Assembly (NCBI GenBank): GCA_964371145.1
Contig: CAYJKO010000007.1
Location: forward strand, 1-39,985
Source: CAUTNA01 sp964371145
Lineage (GTDB): Bacteria > Pseudomonadota > Alphaproteobacteria > Rs-D84
Direction: 5' to 3'
Length of the DNA stretch: 39,985 bases
In this document: positions 1 through 6,727 of the stretch, one piece after another
How the letters are laid out: each line of letters starts with the position of its first letter
Numbering within the stretch: position 1 is the first letter of the stretch
Position numbers and translations under genes: made by a program
Notes under the pieces: model-generated
The model's input: the letters and a program-made list of their open reading frames with translations, nothing else
Databases searched by the model: none
What the model was told of the DNA's origin: nothing

Positions 1-1317
1 TTAAAATGCACCACGATCATTAACGATGTCGGCGATTGTTTTTGAAGATATAATATCGTTAACAATATCTTTTTCATTTTTGAATGTATTCAAAACACGA
101 CTGATAATTTCGTCTTCATATTTTTTATAAATCACAACCATGGCGCTTTCATCTACGAAAATTAAATCTCCGGGATTCACCAATTTACCGGCTATTTTTA
201 TCGGTTTATTAATATAATCCAATGTTGCACGACGGCGAACATCTGTTGCGTTATAACCTTTTGCAAAAACCGGCAACCCCAAAGCTTGCGTTGCCTTTGC
301 GTCGCGCGTTACGCCATCAACAATCACACCAGAAGCACCGCTTTTTATCGCCAATCTTGCATTCAAATCACCGAAATACGCGAAATCTTTTTCTTCGTTT
401 TCAACAATTATTATATCGTTGTCTGCAACGCCTTCATAAGATTTCAAAGCATCATAAATGCCTTTAAAATCTTCACCTTGTTTCAATGAACGCAATCTTA
501 ATGTATTTGCACGACCAAATAATTTGGCATCCGCAATATTGCATTTGAAACCGTTAAAAACCGCACCACAAACATCGCCTTTTTCAATCGCCATATCATC
601 CAACATATCCGACAAAGCAGGAGAAGAAATAAAATGTTTCATTAAATTTAATTTTTGGTTTTCTTCATTTCTTTTACCTTTTGCATATGTCTGGGCAAAA
701 GCCAAATCTTCTGGCATATTTATATCTATTAATTCTTCGGAATTACCCCAAATCAACAAAGGTTTTTCCCCGTATCTTCTGCCGTTTTTAATAGCGGCAT
801 CTTTTTTAACAATATACAATCCCATAGATTCTGTAATGGTATCGGGCAAATCTTTGGAATTCGGTACATGATTGATATCGTATTCAGGATTTCCATCTTT
901 CCAAAAATAACATTTTTCTTTTTTCATTAAAATTGCAGAATCGTATTCAGAATTATTTTTCAATTCTCTGATTGCATTATCAATTGTATCCGGAGAAATA
1001 AAAGGAGACGTGCACAATAATTGAACATAAATATCCGCATCAGGATTAGTATTTACTTGGTTCATAAACATTTTATGACCATCTGTTTTATTGTTTGCCA
1101 ATTCTGGATTTCTTTTCATAAATTTAACCGGCAAATAATCAACCAAATCAAACATTTCATCTGATTCAGTATCCAAAAATACCTGATCAATTTCTTTGCA
1201 TTTCAACAAAGTTTTCAAAGCGCGCACATATAATCTTTCGCCGTCTAAAAACAACATATTTTTATTTGCGACCCTTTCTGACGTTCCTTTTGCTGGAACA
1301 AATGCATAAACTTTCAT
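1..1317 (-). CDS. Fused NeuA-like cytidylyltransferase / RraA-like (HMG-aldolase family) protein
   Basis: A 438-aa two-domain protein. Residues 1-212 resemble CMP-sugar-acid (NeuA/KdsB-type) cytidylyltransferases: the N-terminal nucleotide-binding loop PAKGTSERVANKN (8-20) is the family's PARGGSKRIPRKN-like signature, and CTSPF (102-106) matches the QPTSP position. After a Lys/Asn-rich linker, residues 226-438 carry RraA/4-hydroxy-4-methyl-2-oxoglutarate aldolase signatures: FGRANT (267-272), GDLNAR (316-321), VIVDGVTRD (331-339, with the Arg-Asp pair that binds metal and substrate in the aldolases) and GDLIFVDE (383-390). It overlaps the upstream glycosyltransferase by 4 bp (ATGA), so the two are probably co-translated. 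By family, the first half would activate a nonulosonic or ulosonic acid with CTP for a surface glycan. The role of the RraA half is unknown; acting on a 2-keto acid precursor is inference. The stop lies at bases 1-3, so the gene is complete. Confidence 0.82.
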   Translation of the reverse strand: MKVYAFVPAKGTSERVANKNMLFLDGERLYVRALKTLLKCKEIDQVFLDTESDEMFDLVDYLPVKFMKRNPELANNKTDGHKMFMNQVNTNPDADIYVQLLCTSPFISPDTIDNAIRELKNNSEYDSAILMKKEKCYFWKDGNPEYDINHVPNSKDLPDTITESMGLYIVKKDAAIKNGRRYGEKPLLIWGNSEELIDINMPEDLAFAQTYAKGKRNEENQKLNLMKHFISSPALSDMLDDMAIEKGDVCGAVFNGFKCNIADAKLFGRANTLRLRSLKQGEDFKGIYDALKSYEGVADNDIIIVENEEKDFAYFGDLNARLAIKSGASGVIVDGVTRDAKATQALGLPVFAKGYNATDVRRRATLDYINKPIKIAGKLVNPGDLIFVDESAMVVIYKKYEDEIISRVLNTFKNEKDIVNDIISSKTIADIVNDRGAF

Positions 1318-2162
1318 AATTTAAACCTTTTGATTAATTTTTTCCAAAAAGAATATCTGAATTTATAAGATAAACCTTTTATTTTATTTTTATTTTTTCG
1401 AATTATTTCTCTGTACAAAATATCAATCGCCCAAATCAAATTATCGACAGAACCAAAATTATCTTTTATGTAATCTTCCATCGGCAAACGGGCAGATTTT
1501 TGATAATTTTCTATATTTTCCGTACGCAATCCTTTTTTATACGGCGTTAAAGAATCTCTTTTTAATTTCGCATCATTTAATCTTAAACAAACATAATCAT
1601 TTTTCAATGCCGTATAATACAATTCGTAATCAATCCCCCATCCCTTTACGAAAAGTTCATTAAAATAAGCTTTTTTATTTTCTTTTAACAATAAATATAA
1701 TTCTTTTTTTATACAACAATGCGTCCCTTCGCCAAAGCTGATTACGGACGTGCCAGAATCAATATTTAAAAAATGTTTATTGTGGGTTTTCAAAGCATTA
1801 ACATCATAAAATTCTAACAACCCCAATTTTAATTTTCTTTTTTCAGCATCTGCGATTGCGTCTTCTAATGATTTTTTATAATTAATATTTTCGTCATAAA
1901 ACAAAGATGTAGATGTATGAAAAACGTAATCAAAATCATAATTTTTTTCTGCATATTCAAAAGCACGGGTTATACCATCTCTGAAAAAATTATTCTTTTT
2001 TACATGGAAATTAGTGTTTTTTGCAGGCAACGTTTTATCCGACCCATTATCACATAAAATAACATCTTCAAAACCATCTCTTTTAAATTTTTCATATATC
2101 GCTTGCGCTTCATCCGGTTGGTTAAAATGAATTATTATCGGTAATATTTTAATTTTTTTCAT
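1314..2162 (-). CDS. Glycosyltransferase family 2-like protein
   Basis: A 282-aa protein with a GT-A-like layout: an N-terminal beta strand (residues 5-12, ILPIIIHF), a nucleotide-sugar-like segment ending in DNGSDKT (about 38-44) and the late GWGIDYE motif that resembles the acceptor/acid motif of GT2 enzymes (GWGxDxE). The usual DxD metal motif is not obvious: the expected place reads FHTSTSLFY. The acceptor and sugar cannot be told. It starts 1 nt after the MerR stop and overlaps the next gene by 4 bp, so it belongs to the gyrA-merR-GT-NeuA/RraA gene string. Together with the neighbouring cytidylyltransferase it suggests a surface-glycan step. Basic, Lys-rich C-terminus (last 30 residues). 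Confidence 0.65.
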   Translation of the reverse strand: MKKIKILPIIIHFNQPDEAQAIYEKFKRDGFEDVILCDNGSDKTLPAKNTNFHVKKNNFFRDGITRAFEYAEKNYDFDYVFHTSTSLFYDENINYKKSLEDAIADAEKRKLKLGLLEFYDVNALKTHNKHFLNIDSGTSVISFGEGTHCCIKKELYLLLKENKKAYFNELFVKGWGIDYELYYTALKNDYVCLRLNDAKLKRDSLTPYKKGLRTENIENYQKSARLPMEDYIKDNFGSVDNLIWAIDILYREIIRKNKNKIKGLSYKFRYSFWKKLIKRFKL

Positions 2163-2163
2163 T

Positions 2164-2535
2164 TTATACCAATGCTTTTTTTGCGCGCTTTAATAAATCT
2201 AATGCTTGTTTTAAATCATCGTCGGATGAAAATAATGCGGTCACAGTTTTTGGCTCGACCCGCGGTGCAACTGACATATCTGATTTAATATCATTTATAT
2301 TTTTTTCTTTTAATAATTTTTTAACGCCCGCAATGGTTAAACCGGACGTATACAATAAATCTTTGATTGTATTTATTGTTGCGACCATATCACCACGATA
2401 ATATCTGCGACCGCCCGCACCCGTCATAGGTTTAATTACATTACCAAATTGTTTTTCCCAATAACGCAAAGTATATGCAGGAACATCCAATTTTTTTGCC
2501 ACATCATTAATAGATAAAAAATATTCTTCCGCCAT
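2164..2535 (-). CDS. MerR-family transcriptional regulator
   Basis: A 123-aa MerR protein. The winged HTH is at residues 5-75: YFLSINDVAKKLDV, then TLRYWEKQF and GGRRYYRGDM, which are diagnostic of the family, followed by the dimerisation-helix start (LLYTSGLTIAGVKKLL). The C-terminus is short and has no Cys cluster or ligand domain, so it is not a metal sensor. This short form is the kind found as a stand-alone gene next to core genes in alphaproteobacteria. The ATG at 2535 is preferred because AGGA lies 7 nt upstream; a GTG at 2553 would add six residues but overlaps the gyrA-end hairpin and lacks a ribosome site. Target genes are unknown. Confidence 0.9.
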   Translation of the reverse strand: MAEEYFLSINDVAKKLDVPAYTLRYWEKQFGNVIKPMTGAGGRRYYRGDMVATINTIKDLLYTSGLTIAGVKKLLKEKNINDIKSDMSVAPRVEPKTVTALFSSDDDLKQALDLLKRAKKALV

Positions 2536-2552
2536 TTTTAATCCTGTTTGCA

Positions 2553-2576
2553 CAGTTGTGGATTATTCCACAACTG
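2553..2576 (-). other. Perfect hairpin over the gyrA stop codon
   Basis: Ten-base arms CAGTTGTGGA (2553-2562) and TCCACAACTG (2567-2576) with a 4-base loop that contains part of the gyrA stop codon. No T-run follows on either strand, so it is not a normal intrinsic terminator. It sits between gyrA and merR and could stabilise the gyrA mRNA 3' end or reduce read-through into merR. Confidence 0.6.
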
Positions 2577-5328
2577 CGCTTGTTTCTGTTATTTCCACAG
2601 CTTCTGTTACCACGTCTGTCGCAACTTCGCCATCTTGAACTTCTTCGTCGCTTTCTTCTTCATGAGCGATTGCAGTTGTTGACACAACTTTTTCATCGCT
2701 GGCAGTTCTGAATAATGTAACGCCCGCTGTTGCACGACCCGCTATTCGAACGTCTCCGACCGGTGTTCTGATGATTTTTCCGCCATCCGTTACCATCATA
2801 ATGTCTTGGTCTGCCAATATCGGGAAAGAACCTGCAACTGCTGTGTTTTTTCCGCCCAATTTAATATTGGTAAATCCGCCACCACCACGATGGGTCAAAC
2901 GATATTCATAAGAAGATGTTCTTTTACCAAATCCGTTTTCAGAAATTGTTAAAATAAATTCTTCTGCGGCTGCCATTTTTTCCATGGTCGCATCATCTAA
3001 TACCAAGTTTGTTGTTTCTTCCATATCGTCTGTGGACGCTTCTTCTTCTACACCAGATTCCAATCTGCGCAAAGCACGACTTTGTTTGATATATGCACCG
3101 CGTACGGATGAATCTTCTTCGCCATGGGTCAACATAGACATACCGATAATTTTATCGTCTTCTTTTAATTTCAATCCACGAACACCTGTTGAATTACGTC
3201 CTGCAAAGATACGAATTTCTGGTACAGGGAAACGGATGCAACGACCACGATATGTTGACAAGAACACGTCTTGGGATTCATCACATGGCAATACTGAAAT
3301 CAATGTATCGCCTTCGTCTAATTTCATAGCAATTTTACCATTTGCACGGATGCTTTCGAAATCTGACGTTCTATTACGACGAACAGTTCCAGATGCGGTT
3401 GCAAACATCAAGAAATTATTTTTATCTTCTGGTTCTGGCAGAATCGCTGTAATTACTTCACCATCTGTTAATGGTAATAAATTAATCAACGGACGTCCCT
3501 TTGCTGCGGCGGCAGCTTCTGGTAATTTATAAGTTTTCAATTTGTAACACATACCGCGGCTTGAGAAGAATAACAATGGAGTATGAGTATTTGCAACAAA
3601 TAATTGAGTCACAAAATCATCTTCTTTTGTTGTCATAGCATTACGCCCCTTGCCCCCGCGTTTTTGTGCGCGATATGTATCCAATGATACGCGTTTGATA
3701 TAACCGGTATTGGACACAGTAATAACCATATCTTCACGAGCAATCAAATCTTCGATATCGATATCGATTTCAGCATCAGAAATTTCCGTACGACGTGGAC
3801 CCGCCCAATTGTCGCGAACACCTGTTGTTTCCTCTCTGATAATATCTGTAATTCTGGCGGCACTGCCTAAAATATCTAATAACCCGCGGATAACAGAACC
3901 CAAATCAGTCAAATCACGGTGGATTTTTTCACGTTCCAATCCGGTCAAACGATGTAATTGCAATTCTAAAATTGCGCGCGCTTGTTCTTCGGACATATGG
4001 AACATACCGTCTTTATATTCAGTATTCGGATCATCAATCAATTGGATATAACTTTCGATATCGGACGCTTTCCAACCACGAGACACCAGCGCATTTCTCG
4101 CAACTTCTGGTGATTCACTTGATTTAATTAATTGAATAATTTCGTCCAAATTTCCAACCGCAACAGACAATCCCAACAAAGTATGTGCGCGATTACGTGC
4201 TTTGTTCAATTCGAATATTGTACGACGGCGGATAACTTCGCCACGGAATTCTATAAACGAATCCAAAACGCCACGAACATTAAACAACATCGGACGGCCG
4301 CGATTTAACGCCATCATATTAACAGGGAAAGATGTTTGCATATCTGTGTATTGGAACAAATGATTTAAAACAACCTCGGATATAGCATCACGTTTTAATT
4401 CGATTACAACGCGCAAGCCTTCTTTTGATGATTCGTCGCGAATTTCTGAAATACCCTCGATTCTTTTATCTTTGATTAATTCAGCAATTTTGATAATCAA
4501 GCTGGATTTATTAACTTGGTACGGGATTTCATCTATGATAATAGCTTCGTGATCTTTGAAAGTTTCATAATGAGTTTTTGAACGCACAATAACAGAACCG
4601 CGTCCTGTTGTATGAGCTTTATAAGCAGCCGTACGCCCCATCATAATACCACCCGTTGGAAAATCGGGACCTTGGATAATTGTAAACAATTCATCATCTG
4701 TCATTTCTGGATTATCCAAAACCGCCAACACACCATTACAAACTTCGCCCAAATTATAAGTCGGAACATTTGTCGCCATACCAACTGCGATACCAGACCC
4801 ACCGTTAATCAAGAAATTTGGAAATTTAGCCGGCAAAACTTGTGGTTCTTTTAATGTTCCGTCAAAGTTTGGCATCCAATCAATTGTATCTTTATCCAAA
4901 TCGTCCATCAAAGACGCACCCAATTTAGAAAGTCTTGCTTCGGTATAACGCATAGCAGCCGGTTTATCCCCGTCACGAGAACCAAAGTTACCCTGGCCTT
5001 GGACCAACATTTCACCCATAGAGAAATCTTGGGCCATACGCGCCATAGCCTCATAAATAGAACTGTCACCATGCGGATGGTATTTACCCATAACGTCACC
5101 CACAATACGCGCAGATTTAACCGTTGCCTTTGTGCTTGGCGCCACATCATTCATAACGTACATAATACGACGATGAACGGGTTTACAACCGTCACGAACA
5201 TCTGGCAAAGCACGATCAACAATAACCGACATCGCATAGTCTAAAAAGCTGGTGCGCATTTCAAATTCCAGAGAACTGGTTGGAACTTTTATTTCATTTA
5301 TTTCATTAATATTATTCATTTCTGACAT
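2563..5328 (-). CDS. gyrA: DNA gyrase subunit A
   Basis: A 921-aa GyrA, slightly longer than the E. coli protein (875 aa). It forms the breakage-reunion subunit of gyrase with GyrB and introduces negative supercoils. The winged-helix/tower region has the catalytic Tyr128 in AAMRYTE. The quinolone-resistance region reads HGDSSIYE (86-93): Ser89 equals E. coli Ser83 and Glu93 replaces Asp87, an acidic change also found in Gram-positive GyrA. The GyrA box QKRGGKG lies near residue 557, which identifies gyrase rather than ParC, and the beta-pinwheel repeats follow. The last about 35 residues are an acidic Glu/Val/Thr-rich tail. The start ATG has AAGGAAAGG about 6 nt upstream. gyrB is not in the window. 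Confidence 0.99.
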   Translation of the reverse strand: MSEMNNINEINEIKVPTSSLEFEMRTSFLDYAMSVIVDRALPDVRDGCKPVHRRIMYVMNDVAPSTKATVKSARIVGDVMGKYHPHGDSSIYEAMARMAQDFSMGEMLVQGQGNFGSRDGDKPAAMRYTEARLSKLGASLMDDLDKDTIDWMPNFDGTLKEPQVLPAKFPNFLINGGSGIAVGMATNVPTYNLGEVCNGVLAVLDNPEMTDDELFTIIQGPDFPTGGIMMGRTAAYKAHTTGRGSVIVRSKTHYETFKDHEAIIIDEIPYQVNKSSLIIKIAELIKDKRIEGISEIRDESSKEGLRVVIELKRDAISEVVLNHLFQYTDMQTSFPVNMMALNRGRPMLFNVRGVLDSFIEFRGEVIRRRTIFELNKARNRAHTLLGLSVAVGNLDEIIQLIKSSESPEVARNALVSRGWKASDIESYIQLIDDPNTEYKDGMFHMSEEQARAILELQLHRLTGLEREKIHRDLTDLGSVIRGLLDILGSAARITDIIREETTGVRDNWAGPRRTEISDAEIDIDIEDLIAREDMVITVSNTGYIKRVSLDTYRAQKRGGKGRNAMTTKEDDFVTQLFVANTHTPLLFFSSRGMCYKLKTYKLPEAAAAAKGRPLINLLPLTDGEVITAILPEPEDKNNFLMFATASGTVRRNRTSDFESIRANGKIAMKLDEGDTLISVLPCDESQDVFLSTYRGRCIRFPVPEIRIFAGRNSTGVRGLKLKEDDKIIGMSMLTHGEEDSSVRGAYIKQSRALRRLESGVEEEASTDDMEETTNLVLDDATMEKMAAAEEFILTISENGFGKRTSSYEYRLTHRGGGGFTNIKLGGKNTAVAGSFPILADQDIMMVTDGGKIIRTPVGDVRIAGRATAGVTLFRTASDEKVVSTTAIAHEEESDEEVQDGEVATDVVTEAVEITETSAVVE

Positions 5329-5359
5329 AGGTACCTTTCCTTGGTTTTTTCATGCAGTA

Positions 5360-5389
5360 AACATAGCAAAAAATTACCGGTTATGCCAA
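5360..5389 (-). promoter_or_regulatory. Candidate gyrA promoter
   Basis: On the minus strand TTGGCA (5384-5389) and TATGTT (5360-5365) are separated by 18 bp, which would give a leader of about 25 nt before gyrA. A second candidate is the extended -10 TGATATAAT at 5463-5471, further upstream. Neither is confirmed. Confidence 0.45.
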
Positions 5390-5462
5390 GCAAAAAATGA
5401 AAAAATTCACTTTTATTTTTGATTAAAAATCTCTTGACAAAAACCCAGATTCTGATAAGGTT

Positions 5463-5471
5463 ATTATATCA
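5463..5471 (-). promoter_or_regulatory. TGATATAAT extended -10, possible distal gyrA promoter
   Basis: Exact copy on the minus strand of the 9-mer seen upstream of several other genes here. It would give gyrA a leader of about 125 nt. No convincing -35 is seen. On the plus strand a TTGACA at 5434-5439 lies close by, but no good -10 stands at 16-18 bp from it. Confidence 0.35.
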
Positions 5472-5488
5472 AATAACAAAGGTTATAA

Positions 5489-5593
5489 ATGACAATAGCA
5501 TTGTGGAATTTATTTTCAAAAATATTTGTTTATTTCTTGATAATCGAAGGTATGAAAAAACTGGGATTAATCAATGGCGGCAAATCAAAATAA
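5489..5593 (+). CDS. Candidate 34-aa single-span membrane peptide
   Basis: A short frame that starts with ATG 6 nt after AAGG. It encodes MTIALWNLFSKIF, then VYFLIIEGM, then a polar tail ending GGKSK. The first about 22 residues could form one membrane helix with a Lys-rich cytoplasmic end. It occupies the stretch of more than 300 bases between gyrA and rpmH, which otherwise holds only promoters. The family is not recognised. Support is limited to the ribosome site, the start/stop arrangement and the membrane-like composition, so it may be chance. Confidence 0.35.
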   Translation: MTIALWNLFSKIFVYFLIIEGMKKLGLINGGKSK

Positions 5594-5611
5594 ATAAATT
5601 GCAAAAAAAGC

Positions 5612-5640
5612 TTGCATTATGTATTTTTATATGCTTTAAT
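5612..5640 (+). promoter_or_regulatory. rpmH promoter
   Basis: TTGCAT (5612-5617) and TTTAAT (5635-5640) are exactly 17 bp apart, and the inferred start near 5647 lies about 19 nt before the rpmH ATG. The AAGGA ribosome site falls inside that leader. Confidence 0.55.
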
Positions 5641-5665
5641 GCACGAACGTAACAAGGAATTTAAA

Positions 5666-5818
5666 ATGGCAACAAAAAGAACATATCAACCTTCAACTAC
5701 TCGTCGTGTACGTACACACGGGTTCCGTGCAAGAATGGCAACAAAAGGCGGACGCGATGTATTGAATCGCCGTCGTGCAGAAGGACGCAAACGCGTATCT
5801 GTATCTGCAGCCAGATAA
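5666..5818 (+). CDS. rpmH: 50S ribosomal protein L34 (bL34)
   Basis: A 50-aa basic protein with the bL34 signature KRTYQPS (4-10), HGFRARMATKGGR (18-30) and a final RRRAEGRKR. It has a few extra residues at each end (MAT- and -VSVSAAR) compared with the usual 44-46 aa. The ATG at 5666 has AAGGA 8 nt upstream; a longer in-frame start at 5612 would lie inside the promoter and is rejected. In most bacteria rnpA follows rpmH; here a strong terminator and then the assembly gap follow, so whether rnpA is next cannot be seen. Confidence 0.97.
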   Translation: MATKRTYQPSTTRRVRTHGFRARMATKGGRDVLNRRRAEGRKRVSVSAAR

Positions 5819-5840
5819 TCTTGTAATAACAGGTTTTAAA

Positions 5841-5870
5841 AAATCGGGACAATTGTCCCGATTTTTTTCA
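5841..5870 (+). terminator. Intrinsic terminator after rpmH
   Basis: Ten-bp arms AAATCGGGAC (5841-5850) and GTCCCGATTT (5855-5864), loop AATT, then a T-run to 5868. Confidence 0.88.
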
Positions 5871-5876
5871 TTTATT

Positions 5877-5976
5877 NNNNNNNNNNNNNNNNNNNNNNNN
5901 NNNNNNNNNNNNNNNNNNNNNNNNNNNNNNNNNNNNNNNNNNNNNNNNNNNNNNNNNNNNNNNNNNNNNNNNNNNN
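5877..5976. other. Assembly gap of 100 N
   Basis: Exactly 100 undetermined bases, the conventional placeholder for a scaffold gap of unknown size. Gene order across it is not proven. Confidence 0.99.
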
Positions 5977-5995
5977 AAAAACGGGAATTACCCCG
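5977..5995 (-). terminator. Likely terminator after the thioesterase gene (cut by the gap)
   Basis: On the minus strand CGGG-GTAATT-CCCG is followed by at least five T before the undetermined bases begin. It stands a few bases after the thioesterase stop codon and would end the DUF2147-valS-thioesterase operon. Confidence 0.55.
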
Positions 5996-5998
5996 CCT

Positions 5999-6724
5999 TT
6001 ATCTGACTTCCCATTCGCATATGACGCACGCATTTTCTTCGCCGCCCGTCATTATTTTATGATGACTGACCAATCCGTCCATTTTAACCGCAACATCAAC
6101 GTTTGACACATCCGGCTTGATTTCTTTTTTGAAATTTATATTCAATCTTTTTAATTTATGTGAATTTCTGAATTCGAATCCAACGCTTTCCGTTGCCCAA
6201 ACCGCATAGACAGAATTATTTATATGTTGATTTACGTCCAAGTCGTCATAACGGCATTTAAACTGCAATGTTTTATCCGCTTCGAAATCCGGGAACTTTG
6301 CAAATTCTGCATCATATGCGCGATCAGATAACAATTCCCAACCAGACAAATGTTCACCATAACGCAATGGACGGCGAGTTTGCAAATCTATCAAAATCCA
6401 TTGGGACGTTGCACGCACCAATAAATTGTCATCCGCATCACGTATTTCGAAATCGCGAATTGCTTTCAGACCGCCAGACACCACCGGCCAAGTAGTGATG
6501 AATAATTCTTGATTTTCGGTCGGCACAGACACAATATCGACCATATAATGAGTCACAACCCACGCTAAATTTTTTTCACAACAATACGTGCGACCCGCAC
6601 CCAAAATTTCTGCATGATTATCTGCGACGGCCTGCAATTCATTCATTAAAGTAATCGGACGGATAAACCCATATCTGTCCGATTGATATGTAAACAATTG
6701 TTTCTTTACAGTTAATTTGTTCAT
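5999..6724 (-). CDS. Acyl-ACP thioesterase family protein (double hotdog)
   Basis: A 241-aa cytoplasmic protein with no signal peptide. Family members release free fatty acids from acyl-ACP. The first hotdog half holds the LAWVVTHYMVDI strand (53-64). The second starts near residue 155 and carries DLDVNQHINN (161-170), which matches the D-x-N-x-H catalytic pattern of plant FatA/FatB and bacterial relatives (Asp163, Asn165, His167), followed by the conserved ATES Glu (179). Size and domain order fit bacterial acyl-ACP thioesterases. The ATG has AGGA inside the end of valS, 3 nt away, so it is translationally linked to valS. Chain-length preference cannot be read. Confidence 0.85.
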   Translation of the reverse strand: MNKLTVKKQLFTYQSDRYGFIRPITLMNELQAVADNHAEILGAGRTYCCEKNLAWVVTHYMVDIVSVPTENQELFITTWPVVSGGLKAIRDFEIRDADDNLLVRATSQWILIDLQTRRPLRYGEHLSGWELLSDRAYDAEFAKFPDFEADKTLQFKCRYDDLDVNQHINNSVYAVWATESVGFEFRNSHKLKRLNINFKKEIKPDVSNVDVAVKMDGLVSHHKIMTGGEENACVICEWEVR

Positions 6725-6727
6725 AAC

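Noticed and set aside
2536..2553. GTG start of merR at 2553
   Set aside because: Adds six unconserved residues, no ribosome site; ATG at 2535 has AGGA at 7 nt.
5434..5439. TTGACA on the plus strand as the promoter of the 34-aa frame
   Set aside because: A good -35, but no acceptable -10 at 16-18 bp, so not listed as a promoter.
5419..5652. A 77-aa plus-strand frame across the gyrA-rpmH intergenic region
   Set aside because: It covers the rpmH promoter, has no ribosome site and no recognisable motif; the shorter 34-aa frame with AAGG is a better candidate.
5612..5665. N-terminal extension of rpmH from an upstream ATG
   Set aside because: It would start inside the -35 box, and the bL34 motif begins right after the 5666 ATG, which has its own AAGGA site.
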